From NCBI GenBank assembly GCA_963736975.1, contig CAVTQY010000001.1, forward strand, positions 1,488,001-1,552,000: 64,000 nucleotides of DNA. Reading direction: 5' to 3'. The stretch is from CAVTQY01 sp963736975. GTDB taxonomy: Bacteria > Pseudomonadota > Alphaproteobacteria > Acetobacterales > Acetobacteraceae. Below the pieces are notes generated by a model, which had not been told where the DNA came from, searched no databases, and saw nothing but the letters and a program-made list of their open reading frames with translations. The translations under genes were made by a program, and so were the position numbers. Below, piece by piece: positions 35,571 to 44,610 of this stretch. Positions within the stretch are counted from its first letter, which is position 1, and the number at the start of each line of letters is the position of its first letter.

Positions 35571-36885
35571 ATGCGAAAGATACTCGCCGGACTGCTGCTT
35601 GGGTTGCTGTCCTCTGTCGCGATGGCGGCGGAGCCGCCAATTACAATAGCGGCTCCACAAACGCCTTGGTTCGGCGGATTCCATCGGCTGGTGGACGAAT
35701 ACCAAAAATCCACCGGCAACACCGTCCATTTGGACGTCAGCCCATTCGATGGATTGCTGGCAAAAGAACGGGCAGCCGTACGATCCGGCCAGAGCCCCTA
35801 CGACCTGTTGGTGTTCCAGGTACAGAACTTCATCGAGTTTTATGCCGGCGGGTTTCTCACCCCGCTTGCAGCCATCGATCCGAAGTTTCAATTGGACCCG
35901 GAGGTCTATACGTTCGAACGACACCGTCTTCTGGAATCCGAAGTCGATGCGTTGCGAGCGCGACGGCGGAGAGCTGATGGCTGTCCCAGTCAATCCCAAC
36001 GTGCCCGTGCTCTACTATCGCAGCGATCTCTACGCGCTACATCACCTCCCGGTGCCGGAGACGTTCGATCAACTTTTGGCAAATGCGAAGGCCCTGAACG
36101 CTCCGCCGCGCATCTACGGCTTCGTGCAGCGGGGCGACCGCGGAACCCTGAATGTCGGCTGGGATTTCCTGCCCTATCTGTGGGGTTTCGGCGGGGACAT
36201 ATTGCGTGATCAGAAACAGGGCGACTTCGCGGTCGTGCTCAACAGCCCCCGTGCCCTGGCCGCATTGCAATTTTACGTCACCTTGGCGCGGGAAGCCGGG
36301 CATCCGAACCCGGCTGCCGTGCCACAGGCAGAAGTCATACAGGACCTTGTCACCGGGCGCGCCGCCCAGGCGATGATCACGGTCGCGGCGGCATCGCAGA
36401 TGGACGACCCGGACAAATCGGCAGTGGTCGGGAAGATCGACTACGCTGAACCACCCCATGCGGCCGGCGAGAAATCCTCGCCGCCGCTCGGTCACTGGCT
36501 TGCCGGCATTCCGCATAACCTGCCGCTGTCGCAGCAGAAAGCTGCGCTGGCGTTTCTCGCGTGGTTCCAGACTGACAAGGCGCAGACCGACTACGCCGAG
36601 GCTGGTTCGCCGCCCGTGCGTCGCGACGTGCTGAATTCGAAGCTCGCCGACGATCCGCATTTTCGCTGGATGAAAGCGCTTGCGGCGGGGCTCAGGGAGG
36701 CAAGGCAACCGTTCTTCACGAAGGATGCGCCCGGCCTTGCCGCTGTCTTCGATCTCAAGCTCAACCAGGCGTTGGCAGGGGAGCTGTCCCCTGCCTCGGC
36801 GCTGAACCAGGCGGCCCACGCCATGGAGGACGTCCTGCAGAAGGACGGCTACAAGACCGGAATTCTGCCTGATCTGAAAGAATGA
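35571..36885 (+). pseudogene. ABC extracellular solute-binding protein, frameshifted
   Basis: Cluster D (MalE/UgpB-like) binding protein. Signal peptide MRKILAGLLLGLLSSVAMA, then AEPPITIAAPQTPWFGGFHRLVDEYQKSTG. The frame changes near 35922, after DPEVYTF, and continues as NDTVFWNPKSMRCERDGGELMAVPVNPNVPVLYYRSDLY to the end, with QQKAALAFLAWFQTDKAQ near the C terminus. An extra G accounts for it. Stop overlaps the first permease start. Length when joined is about 437 residues, normal. Ligand class is sugars or sugar-like compounds by family. Confidence 0.85.
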
Positions 36886-37820
36886 GCACGGCCCCGGCCG
36901 CGATCGGGGTTGAGCGCGGTCGCCTGCGGCGCCCAGCGAGGCTACGAGCGGGCAGTGATCGGTTCTGGCGCTGGCTGACGCTGACGCCGGTCCTTGTTCT
37001 GTTGGTCGGCCTCACGCTGCTTCCGCTTGTCGAACTTGCCGTGCTGTCGGTCAGCAACGTCACATGGCGAAACGCCAGGCCTGTCCTGAGCAGTGCCGGA
37101 CTGACGAACTTCACAGCATTGCTGCATGATGCGTTGTTTCGCACATCGATCAGAAACACCCTTATCTTCGCCATCGTGGCGGTTTGTATCGAAGCCGGCC
37201 TGGGGCTCGCATTGGCGCTTGCGCTTGGCCGGGTGAGGCGCGGCAAGGACCTCTACTCGACGGCCTTCATGCTGCCGATCCTGTTGCCCGGAATCGTTAT
37301 CGGCGCGATCTGGGCGCTCATGTACAATCCCGATTTCGGCGTCATCAATGCGGCGTTCGGCCTGCTGGGAGTGCCGCCGCATGACTGGCTCGGAAATCCG
37401 GAACTGGCGCTCGGGTCGGTTATTGCCGTCGATGTCTGGCATTGGACCCCGTTCTGCTTCCTTTTGCTCTACGCCGCGGTGGAATCGCTGCCTGCCGACG
37501 TGTTCGAAGCGGCACGGATAGACGGCGCCGGGGCGTGGCAGCGTTTCCGGCACGTGGCACTCCCGCTGCTGATGCCGGCGCTGTTTGTCGTGGTTGCATT
37601 CCGCATGATCATCGCCTTCAAGGTGTTCAACGAGGTCTATCTTCTGACCTCCGGCGGCCCGGGTATCGCGACCGAAGTCGTCAGCCTGACGATTTATCGG
37701 CGGTTTTTTGTCGAGGACCATGCCGGTTCCGGCGCGGCGATGTCGATCGTGGCGTTTCTGGTCCTCGGCGGGGTGACGCTCGCCCTGATGCGCGTGATCT
37801 GGAAAAGGGCGCATCGGTGA
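36882..37820 (+). CDS. Sugar-type ABC permease 1 (MalF/UgpA-like)
   Basis: Inner-membrane permease, 312 residues, six predicted helices. First helix WLTLTPVLVLLVGLTLLPLVELAVLS; EAA loop EAARIDGAGAWQRFRHVALPLLMPALF near residue 210, which docks the ATPase. It overlaps the binding-protein gene by four bases and the second permease gene by four, so they form one transport operon. No ATPase gene follows. Confidence 0.89.
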   Translation: MSTAPAAIGVERGRLRRPARLRAGSDRFWRWLTLTPVLVLLVGLTLLPLVELAVLSVSNVTWRNARPVLSSAGLTNFTALLHDALFRTSIRNTLIFAIVAVCIEAGLGLALALALGRVRRGKDLYSTAFMLPILLPGIVIGAIWALMYNPDFGVINAAFGLLGVPPHDWLGNPELALGSVIAVDVWHWTPFCFLLLYAAVESLPADVFEAARIDGAGAWQRFRHVALPLLMPALFVVVAFRMIIAFKVFNEVYLLTSGGPGIATEVVSLTIYRRFFVEDHAGSGAAMSIVAFLVLGGVTLALMRVIWKRAHR

Positions 37821-38644
37821 CGCGCCGCCTGCGCGCCGATCTGCTGGTGCATTTTCCGCTTGCCGCGGCTGCTGTTTGTTTTCTCGGGCCGTTCGTCTGG
37901 ATCGCACTCGCCGCGTTCAAGACGCAGATCGCCCTGTTGACGAGCCGGATCGTGTTTCAGCCCACACTTCGGAATTTCTTCGATGTGCTCTTTTCAGGCA
38001 CCTCCGACTATCTGCATCAGTGCCTCGATAGTCTGGTCGTCGCGCTGGGCAGTACGTCTCTCGACCTCGCCATAGCCACGATGGCTGCGTTCTCGCTGAA
38101 CCGCCTGCGGTGGTCCCGATGGTGTTCCATCGCGCTGATCGCCTGGACGGCGATTTTCCATATGATCCCGCCGATCACGCTGGCGGCCGCCTGGTATGCG
38201 ATGTTTCGCCCCATCGGGCTCGACAACAGCTACCTGGGAATGATCCTGGCGCACGCGACGATCAACCTGCCGTTGACGCTGTGGCTGATGCTTGCATTCG
38301 TTGCCGATATTCCCGGCGAGATTCTTGACGCCGCGCACATTGACGGGGCGACACCCGGCCAGGTCCTGGGCCGCATCGTCGTGCCGCTGGTCCGACCCGG
38401 TCTTGCCGCGGCGGCGATCCTCGCCTTCATCTTCAGTTGGAACGAGTTCCCGGTGGCGCTGACGCTGACGCAGCGGGCGACTGCCACCGTGCCGGTGGGC
38501 GTCGCGTCCTTCGCCCAGGATTCCGAGATCCAGTATCCCCAGATGGCGGCAACCGCCCTGCTCTCGATCATACCCGCCCTCGCGCTGCTGCTCACGGCAA
38601 GGCGACTGATCGTGAAGGGTCTCACGGTCGGGGCAATCAGATAG
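37817..38644 (+). CDS. Sugar-type ABC permease 2 (MalG/UgpE-like)
   Basis: Second permease, 275 residues from the GTG at 37817. Helices in FPLAAAAVCFLGPFVWIALAAFK and the EAA loop DAAHIDGATPGQVLGRIVVPLVRPGL match MalG. The C-terminal half has FIFSWNEFPVALTLTQR, a MalG-typical stretch. It ends ten bases before the sulfatase gene on the same strand, suggesting co-transcription. Confidence 0.89.
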   Translation: MTRRLRADLLVHFPLAAAAVCFLGPFVWIALAAFKTQIALLTSRIVFQPTLRNFFDVLFSGTSDYLHQCLDSLVVALGSTSLDLAIATMAAFSLNRLRWSRWCSIALIAWTAIFHMIPPITLAAAWYAMFRPIGLDNSYLGMILAHATINLPLTLWLMLAFVADIPGEILDAAHIDGATPGQVLGRIVVPLVRPGLAAAAILAFIFSWNEFPVALTLTQRATATVPVGVASFAQDSEIQYPQMAATALLSIIPALALLLTARRLIVKGLTVGAIR

Positions 38645-38654
38645 CGAGGATCAA

Positions 38655-40166
38655 ATGAGAGTTGTGTTCGTGCTTTTCGACTCCCTCAACCGCCATCTTC
38701 TCGGTCCGTATGGCGGGACGCGGATCGCAACGCCGAATTTCGACCGCCTGGCGGCACGCGCGGCGACATTCGAGAAGCACTACGTCGGAAGCCTGCCCTG
38801 CATGCCGGCGCGACGCGATATGCAGAGCGGGCGGTTGTCATTCCTGCACCGAAGCTGGGGGCCGCTGGAACCATTCGACGAGTCGTTCCCGCAATTGTTG
38901 TTCCAGGGCGGCGTGTATAGCCACCTGATTACCGACCATCATCACTATTTCGAAGATGGCGGCGCGACCTATCATACGCGCTATGACACGTTCGAGTTCA
39001 TCCGCGGCCAGGAGGGCGATCCATGGAAGGCAATGGTTGCGCCCCCATGGGAAAGACTGCGAGAGAAGTACCACAGCCGGCAATATTCGGAAGCCCGGCG
39101 TACCTACTACACGCGTCACATGATCAACCGGGAGTTCATCCGCGAGGAAGCGGATTTCCCTTCGGCGCAGTGCTTCGCCCAGGGGTTTGCATTCCTGCAA
39201 ACGAACCGGTCGGCGAACGGTTGGTTTCTGCAAATCGAAACGTTCGATCCGCACGAACCGTTTTTTGCGCCGGCAAGGTTCCGCGACCAGTTCACCACCG
39301 GTTGGAATGGCCCGATCCGGGACTGGCCCCGCTACGGCCGCGTGGACGAGCTTCCCGAAGAATGCGCCGAGCTGCGCGCCAACTACTATGCGCTGGTGGC
39401 GTTCTGCGACGCGCTTCTCGGCCGGCTTCTCGACGCGTTCGACGCCGATGCGCTGTGGGAAAACACCGCGCTGGTGGTGACGACCGATCACGGGTTCCTG
39501 CTGGGCGAGCATGACTTCTGGGCCAAGAACCGGATGAGCCTCTACGAGGAAATCTCCCATATCCCGCTCTTCGTCCATCATCCGGACTTGCGCTGCGCTG
39601 GCAGGCGCATACACGATCTGACGCAAACAACCGATCTTGGCCCGACGTTTCTCGATATTTTCGGACTGAGCCGGCCCGGCAGCATGCAGGGCAGGTCTCT
39701 TCTGCTTCCGCTCCGGGACCACGCAGCGGATCGGTCAGGCATCCTATTTGGGTATTTCGGCGGCGCGGTGAACGTCACGGACGGACGTTTTGTCTATCAT
39801 CGGTACCCGCACGATCTCTCGTCACAAGAGATCTTTCAGTACACGCTGATGCCGCAGCACATGCGGCAGCCCTTCTCGACGGAGGAATTGAGTCACGCGA
39901 CGCTGACCGGCCCGCTGCCGTTCACGAAAGGCACTCCCCTCCTCAAAATACCGGTGCTGGAGACATCGCCCATGTATAACAATTATGGCCCCGGTGCACT
40001 GCTCGAGAACGAGACCCGACTTTACGATCTGCGGACCGATCCGGGGCAGATTCACCCGCTGGTGAATCCCGCCGAGGAGGCGCGCCTTGCGGGACTGATG
40101 GCCGCGCTGATGCGCGAGGCCGACGCGCCGGAGGAGGCTTTCGCCCGGTTGCACCTCGTCCAGTGA
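38655..40166 (+). CDS. Sulfatase (formylglycine-dependent arylsulfatase family)
   Basis: Hydrolyses sulfate esters, or phosphonate/phosphodiesters in some members. 503 residues. Metal-site Asp in VVFVLFDSLNRH (D9), active-site CMPARR with the Cys at residue 49 that would become formylglycine, and TTDHGFLLGEH near 275. No signal peptide, so it acts in the cytoplasm on an imported substrate. It directly follows a binding protein and two permeases, which suggests uptake of a sulfated sugar or similar compound followed by desulfation. The maturase is not in this window. Confidence 0.9.
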   Translation: MRVVFVLFDSLNRHLLGPYGGTRIATPNFDRLAARAATFEKHYVGSLPCMPARRDMQSGRLSFLHRSWGPLEPFDESFPQLLFQGGVYSHLITDHHHYFEDGGATYHTRYDTFEFIRGQEGDPWKAMVAPPWERLREKYHSRQYSEARRTYYTRHMINREFIREEADFPSAQCFAQGFAFLQTNRSANGWFLQIETFDPHEPFFAPARFRDQFTTGWNGPIRDWPRYGRVDELPEECAELRANYYALVAFCDALLGRLLDAFDADALWENTALVVTTDHGFLLGEHDFWAKNRMSLYEEISHIPLFVHHPDLRCAGRRIHDLTQTTDLGPTFLDIFGLSRPGSMQGRSLLLPLRDHAADRSGILFGYFGGAVNVTDGRFVYHRYPHDLSSQEIFQYTLMPQHMRQPFSTEELSHATLTGPLPFTKGTPLLKIPVLETSPMYNNYGPGALLENETRLYDLRTDPGQIHPLVNPAEEARLAGLMAALMREADAPEEAFARLHLVQ

Positions 40167-40538
40167 TTATGGCGTGATAATCTCGCCCGGAACGGGTTGA
40201 AGATTTGTCAGCCGGCCGTCGATGCGCTGGCCGTGTTGCATGTTTTCGGTGAACAAGCGGTCGCACGTGGTTTCCAGGGCGCTCGCTACAATCGGCGCAT
40301 CATAGATGCGAATACCATATCGCCGCGCCAGCCCTGTCGCGGTGAGATGCGTGTCGATCGATATCGGCGACGGCGGCCGGCAGAGCCGGCGAACGGCGTG
40401 GTGCGCCTCATCGATCCTCAGCCAGTCCCAGCCGAACTTTCGCAGGGCAATATCGGTGAACTCGTTCAGCGTCTCCGTCCGGTGCGTAACCCGTCGCTCA
40501 AGCCCGCTTCGTTTGCCATTTGCGCGCCGGATGCAAGA
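40167..40538 (-). pseudogene. PIN-domain (VapC-like) toxin remnant, N terminus lost
   Basis: Open frame without a usable start, found by reading the gap before hisI. The C-terminal half is clear: LRIDEAHHAVRRLCR, ARRYGIRIYDAPIVASALETTCDRLFTENMQHGQRIDGR, ending GEIITP. The RIYDAPIVASALE and CDRLFTENMQHGQ boxes carry the conserved Asp residues of PIN nucleases. The N-terminal half with the first active-site Asp is missing; the frame begins after a stop next to hisI. No antitoxin gene was seen. Confidence 0.75.
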
Positions 40539-40547
40539 TTAGCGTCC

Positions 40548-40952
40548 ATGCCGAAAGACATCACTCCGGCCGCCGTGTTGGACGCCATCGCCTTCGACCC
40601 CGAAGGCCTGGTCCCGGCAATTGCCCAGCAGCACGACACCGGAGAGGTGTTGATGCTGGCTTGGATGAATCGCGCGGCGATTGCCGAGACGCTGGCCACC
40701 GGCCGAATCTGCTACTGGAGCCGCAGCCGCCGGCAACTCTGGCGGAAAGGGGAACGCTCAGGCCAGATGCAATACCTCAAGGAGCTGCGCCTGGACTGCG
40801 ACGGCGACGCGCTGTTGCTGCTGGTCGATCAGCACGGCGTGGCCTGCCACACCGGCCGGCGGAGCTGCTTTTTCCGCGCCGCCCGCGACGGCGCGCTGGT
40901 CGAGATCGCCGCGCCGCTGGTGTCGCCCGAGGCGCTCTACGGGCCGGAATGA
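40548..40952 (+). CDS. hisI: Phosphoribosyl-AMP cyclohydrolase
   Basis: Third step of histidine biosynthesis: opens the adenine ring of phosphoribosyl-AMP. 134 residues, with VLMLAWMNRAAIAETLATGRICYWSRSRRQLWRKGERSG (zinc and substrate binding) and DCDGDALLLLVDQHGVACHTGRRSCFF with the three metal cysteines. Single-domain HisI without the HisE domain. It overlaps lpxB by four bases (ATGA), unusual since the two are not in one pathway. Confidence 0.95.
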   Translation: MPKDITPAAVLDAIAFDPEGLVPAIAQQHDTGEVLMLAWMNRAAIAETLATGRICYWSRSRRQLWRKGERSGQMQYLKELRLDCDGDALLLLVDQHGVACHTGRRSCFFRAARDGALVEIAAPLVSPEALYGPE

Positions 40953-42094
40953 CGCTGATCTACCTCGTCGCCGGCGAGCAGAGCGGCGACGTGCTGGGCG
41001 CGCGACTAATGGCGGCGCTGCAGGCGCGACGTGGCGATCTCGATTTCGCCGGGGTTGGCGGCCCGCATATGGCAGCGCAAGGCTTGGTCAGCCGGTTTCC
41101 GCTCGAGGAACTTGCCTTGATGGGGTTCCTCGAGATCGCGCCGCGGCTGGCGCGGCTGCGTCGGCGCCTGCGTGAGACCGCGGCCGATATCGCCCGGTGT
41201 CGCCCGGCCGCGGTGGTTACCATCGACAGCCCCGGCTTCACGCTGCGGCTGCTGCGTGCGATCACCCCGCTTAGCGTCCCGCGCGCCCATTACGTGGCGC
41301 CACAGGTCTGGGCGTGGCGGGAGAGCCGCACCCGGGGCTATGTCGGGCTTTGGGATCGCCTGCTTTGCCTGCTGCCCTTCGAACCCGCTCTCTTCGTCCG
41401 GTACGGCCTGCCTGCCAGCTTCGTCGGGCATCCGGTGCTGGAAAGCGGGGCCGATCAGGGCGATGCGGCCCGGTTCCGCCGCCGACACGGCATCCAGGCC
41501 GAAGCCCGCACCGTCATCGTGATGCCCGGCAGCCGGCGCACAGAGACAGCTCGGCTGGTGCCCATTCTGGGCCAGGCGCTGCACCAGCTCGCCGCCGCAA
41601 TTCCCGGCATCGTGCCGGTGGTGCCAGTCGCCGGACCGGTCGCCAATCTGGTCCGCACCGGCACTGGCGCCTGGGCGACCGCGCCTATTCTGCTGACCGA
41701 CGTCCAGGACAAACACGACGCTTTTGCCGCTGCCGAAGCCGCTCTGACCAAATCCGGCACCTCCACGCTGGAACTGGCGCTTGCCGGCGTGCCGATGCTG
41801 GTGACCTATCGGGTCAATCCGATCTCCGCCGCGCTCGCGCGTCGGCTGCTTACCGTGCCGCACGCCTCGCTGCTCAACCTGCTGTCGGGCCGCGAGCTGG
41901 TGCCGGAGTTGTTGCAAGAGGCATGCACGCCGGCGCGCCTCGCTGAGGCGCTCGCCATCCTGCTGCGCGATCCGCAGGCCGCCGCCGCCCAACGCGCCGG
42001 GTTCCGGGATGTGCTGGCATCGCTGCACCCGCCGGGGGGAACGCCTTCAGCCGCCGCCGCCGACGCCGTGCTCGGGTTGTTGGAGCAGCCCTGA
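40949..42094 (+). CDS. lpxB: Lipid-A-disaccharide synthase
   Basis: Glycosyltransferase (GT19) joining UDP-2,3-diacylglucosamine and lipid X in lipid A synthesis at the inner membrane. It starts MTLIYLVAGEQSGDVLGARLMAAL and shows FAGVGGPHMAAQGL, VTIDSPGFTLRLLR, YVAPQVWAWR, VMPGSRRTE and TKSGTSTLELALAGVPMLVTYRV. 381 residues, normal. Its 3' end overlaps the opposite-strand oxidoreductase gene by 48 bases. Indicates a Gram-negative with lipid A. Confidence 0.96.
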   Translation: MTLIYLVAGEQSGDVLGARLMAALQARRGDLDFAGVGGPHMAAQGLVSRFPLEELALMGFLEIAPRLARLRRRLRETAADIARCRPAAVVTIDSPGFTLRLLRAITPLSVPRAHYVAPQVWAWRESRTRGYVGLWDRLLCLLPFEPALFVRYGLPASFVGHPVLESGADQGDAARFRRRHGIQAEARTVIVMPGSRRTETARLVPILGQALHQLAAAIPGIVPVVPVAGPVANLVRTGTGAWATAPILLTDVQDKHDAFAAAEAALTKSGTSTLELALAGVPMLVTYRVNPISAALARRLLTVPHASLLNLLSGRELVPELLQEACTPARLAEALAILLRDPQAAAAQRAGFRDVLASLHPPGGTPSAAAADAVLGLLEQP

Positions 42095-43051
42095 AGCCGC
42101 CATCCGCGCCCGCGCCGCTGCCATTGCATCGGCCACCGCCAGCGCCGCTTCCAGCGCTCGCCGCCCCGCTGCCGCATCCACGATCACCGGCGCACCGTCC
42201 AGCACAGAGGCGACGAACGCCGCCTGCTCGGCTTCCAGTGCGTCATGCTCCTCCCACGAACTTTCCTCGGCGCCGAATTGCGGCAAGCCGGGGACGGGGA
42301 GGCCCTGCCCGCGCCGGATCACTGTCATGCGCCGGTTGGCGAAATCCACGGCAAGGTAGGCGTCTCGGGCGAAAATGCGCATCCGCCGTTCGGTGCGAGT
42401 GGCTACACGGCTCGCGGTGATGGTTGCGACCGCGCCGGAGGCGAAGCGGATCCGCGCGTTGGCGATATCCTCCAGCGCGCTCGCGACCGCCGCGCCGACC
42501 GCGTCAACCTGCTCGATCGGGCTCTCGACCAGCGCCAGCACCAGATCCAGATCGTGGATCATCAGGTCGAGTATAACGGACACATCCGTCCCGCGCGGCT
42601 TGAAAGGGGCGATGCGGGTCGCTTCGATGTAAAGCGGCGCTCCCATCCGCCCCACCAGGGCGCCATGGGCTGCAGAAAACCGCTCCAGATGACCGACCTG
42701 CAGAACCAGGCGGCGTTCGGCCGCCAGCGCGGCCAACTCGTCGGCTTCCGGCAGCGTGGCGGCGATCGGCTTCTCCACCAATACGTGCTTGCCGGCACGC
42801 AGCGCGGCGGCGGCGACGGCGTGGTGCGCCGCGGCGGGTACCGCAATGACAACAGCGTCCGAGGCGACGAGCAAAGCAGCGAGATCGAGGTCGGGAGCCC
42901 CTGTTTCCGAACCCACCGTTATGGCTCGTTCCGCATGGTGGTCGTGCACCCCGGCCAGCACCGCTCGCGAAGAGGCCGCCACTTTCAGTGCATGGTACCG
43001 GCCGAAATGGCCCGCGCCGACGACACCGATACGGAGCCGGGAGAATGGCAT
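42047..43051 (-). CDS. Gfo/Idh/MocA family oxidoreductase
   Basis: NAD(P)-dependent dehydrogenase-fold protein, 334 residues. Rossmann motif IGVVGAGHFGRYHALKVAAS (about residues 8-27), EKPIAATLPEA (the catalytic Lys region) and LDLMIHDLDLVLALV. This Gfo-type gene beside lpxB, in convergent or tandem order, occurs in related alphaproteobacteria, so a cell-envelope sugar role is possible (recalled, not shown here). The MITE at 43103-43248 lies just upstream of its start. Confidence 0.87.
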   Translation of the reverse strand: MPFSRLRIGVVGAGHFGRYHALKVAASSRAVLAGVHDHHAERAITVGSETGAPDLDLAALLVASDAVVIAVPAAAHHAVAAAALRAGKHVLVEKPIAATLPEADELAALAAERRLVLQVGHLERFSAAHGALVGRMGAPLYIEATRIAPFKPRGTDVSVILDLMIHDLDLVLALVESPIEQVDAVGAAVASALEDIANARIRFASGAVATITASRVATRTERRMRIFARDAYLAVDFANRRMTVIRRGQGLPVPGLPQFGAEESSWEEHDALEAEQAAFVASVLDGAPVIVDAAAGRRALEAALAVADAMAAARARMAASGLLQQPEHGVGGGG

Positions 43052-43102
43052 GGCGGAGATGTGGACGAAGAGAGTGCGACGGTCCAGAGCCGGCGTGTCT
43101 TA

Positions 43103-43248
43103 TACCAGCGGCCCGGCGCGGTGACCCTTCCACCGCGCCGGCCGCTGGTATGGCGCGCGGGGTTGGTGGGGCGGCCGCGCGCGAAACCAAGACTCCGATA
43201 CCAGCGGCCCGGCTCGGTCGGAGCAGTCAACGGAAAGGGCCGCTGGTA
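43103..43248. repeat. 146-bp IS630-like MITE with paired hairpins
   Basis: Four copies of TACCAGCGGCC alternate in orientation: forward 43103-43114, reverse 43140-43150, forward 43199-43210, reverse 43237-43248. The first pair extends to a 20-bp stem (one bulged C) with a 7-base loop. The outer copies end in TA, and the outside flanks read TTA/TTA, like the TA target used by IS630 elements. The right end overlaps the last codons of the liv permease remnant. Confidence 0.7.
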
Positions 43249-44100
43249 TTAGCGCAAGGCGGCGCAGGCAGCCGGCCGCACGGCAATCGTTCCTTGAATG
43301 CGCCGAGCGGTCCGCACGGCAGGAAGATGATGAACGTCACGAGAAGGGCCCCATAGATCACATTGTCCCAGCCCACCGCGCCTGTGCCGAATCCGATGCG
43401 AAGCGTCTCTGTCAGCAGGATGGTGATGAAGGCACCGATCGTGGGCCCGAGCAACACGTAGATGCCGCCGACCACAGCAGCGAATACCATTTGCAACGAG
43501 ACGGCGACGCCGTTCACGGTATCGGACGAGATGAACATCCGGTACTGGCGATAGAGGGCACCGGCAAACGCGGTCATGCCCGCGCTCAGCAGCGTGATCT
43601 TGAGTTTCTCCACGGTCACATAGACACCGGCGGCGGCAGCGGCGTCTTCGTCCTTCCCGATCGCTTCCAGTGCGTAGCGTAACATGCTGGGTTCGACCCG
43701 TGCGCGGATCAGCAGCCCGATCGCCCATACCGCAAGCGCAATCAGATACCAGATCGTCCGGTCGGTGAATTGCGTGCGCAGAGCGAATTGCCGTCGTGGT
43801 AGCAATGCGGCATGTAGCCAAGAGACTCGCCGGTCATGTCGCGCGATGCGATGATGACCTGCTGCACAATCACGCTGAGGGCCAGGGTAACGAGCGCGAA
43901 GTAGTGGCCGATGATGCGGAAGCGAAAACAGGGATAGGCCACCACAGCCCGACAATGCAGGCTGCGAGCATTGCCAGCGGGACGCCGAGCCCCAGGGGAG
44001 GAACGGTTTGACGTCCGGCGCGGCAGCAGGCCCTTTGGACGGCAAACATCAGGACGACGAAGAATGCGAACGCAAACACAGGGCCCATTCGAGATCGAGA
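43227..44100 (-). pseudogene. LivM-like branched-chain amino acid ABC permease, decayed
   Basis: Fragments in several frames. N-terminal: FAFAFFVVLMFAVQRA and PLAMLAACIVGLWWPIPVF; middle: RIIGHYFALVTLALSVIVQQVIIASRDMTG; C-terminal (uninterrupted from about 43780): WYLIALAVWAIGLLIRARVEPSMLRYALEAIGKDEDAAAAAGVYVTVEKLKITLLSAG to PTIGAFITILLTETLRIG. At least two frame changes (near 43790 and 43920). The last codons run into the MITE. Typical LivM features are the FALVTLALS and ERSMLRALEAIRENE-like regions. Confidence 0.75.
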
Positions 44101-44590
44101 TAGAGCCCGCTGAGCGAGATGATCTCGGCCATGCGGAAGTCAGCGACAAGGCCGCCGAGCATGTTGCCGAAGCCGCCGAGAATACAGATCATGAAGATGA
44201 TAGGACCGAAGGTCAGGCCGCTGAATGGATGCACATCATATTGCAGTACCAGCAGGCAAGCCGCCAATCCGGCCAGCACACCGCCAATGCCAGAGGCCAC
44301 CAGATAAATGCGCCGTCTATCGACGCCCATCAGGGGCACGATCTGGCGATCCTGCACGATCGGCCGTATTGCCGTGCCGATATAGGTGGGGGTGAGAAAA
44401 AACATACAACACCACCATACCGATCAATGCTGCCGCGAAGGCAAGAAGCCCGGCATAGCTGATATAGATATCACATCGATCACCGGCGGCCTGATGCCGA
44501 GGTTGTGGAGACCGACGCCGAAAGCGACGGTCGCCGCGCTCTGCAGGAAGACCAGGACGCCTCCTGTCGCCAGCAAGTAGCATAGTCGGG
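44049..44590 (-). pseudogene. LivH-like branched-chain amino acid ABC permease, truncated and frameshifted
   Basis: Reads in different frames: YLLATGGVLVFLQSAATVAFGVGLHNLGIRPPVIDV (44590 to about 44470), SYAGLLAFAAALIGMVVLYVF, then LTPTYIGTAIRPIVQDRQIVPLMGVDRRRIYLVASGIGGVLAGLAACLLVLQYDVHPFSG to GGFGNMLGGLVADFRM. The first 60-80 residues expected of LivH are absent: the sequence is cut just before the DUF4239 gene. Probably debris of a former amino-acid or urea-type importer. Confidence 0.72.
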
Positions 44591-44610
44591 ATCACAACCG
44601 GGGAGACTCC

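Noticed and set aside
43103..43150. Strong hairpin considered as a simple terminator
   Set aside because: The same arms recur in a second hairpin and the outer ends carry TA flanks, which fits a MITE better than a terminator.
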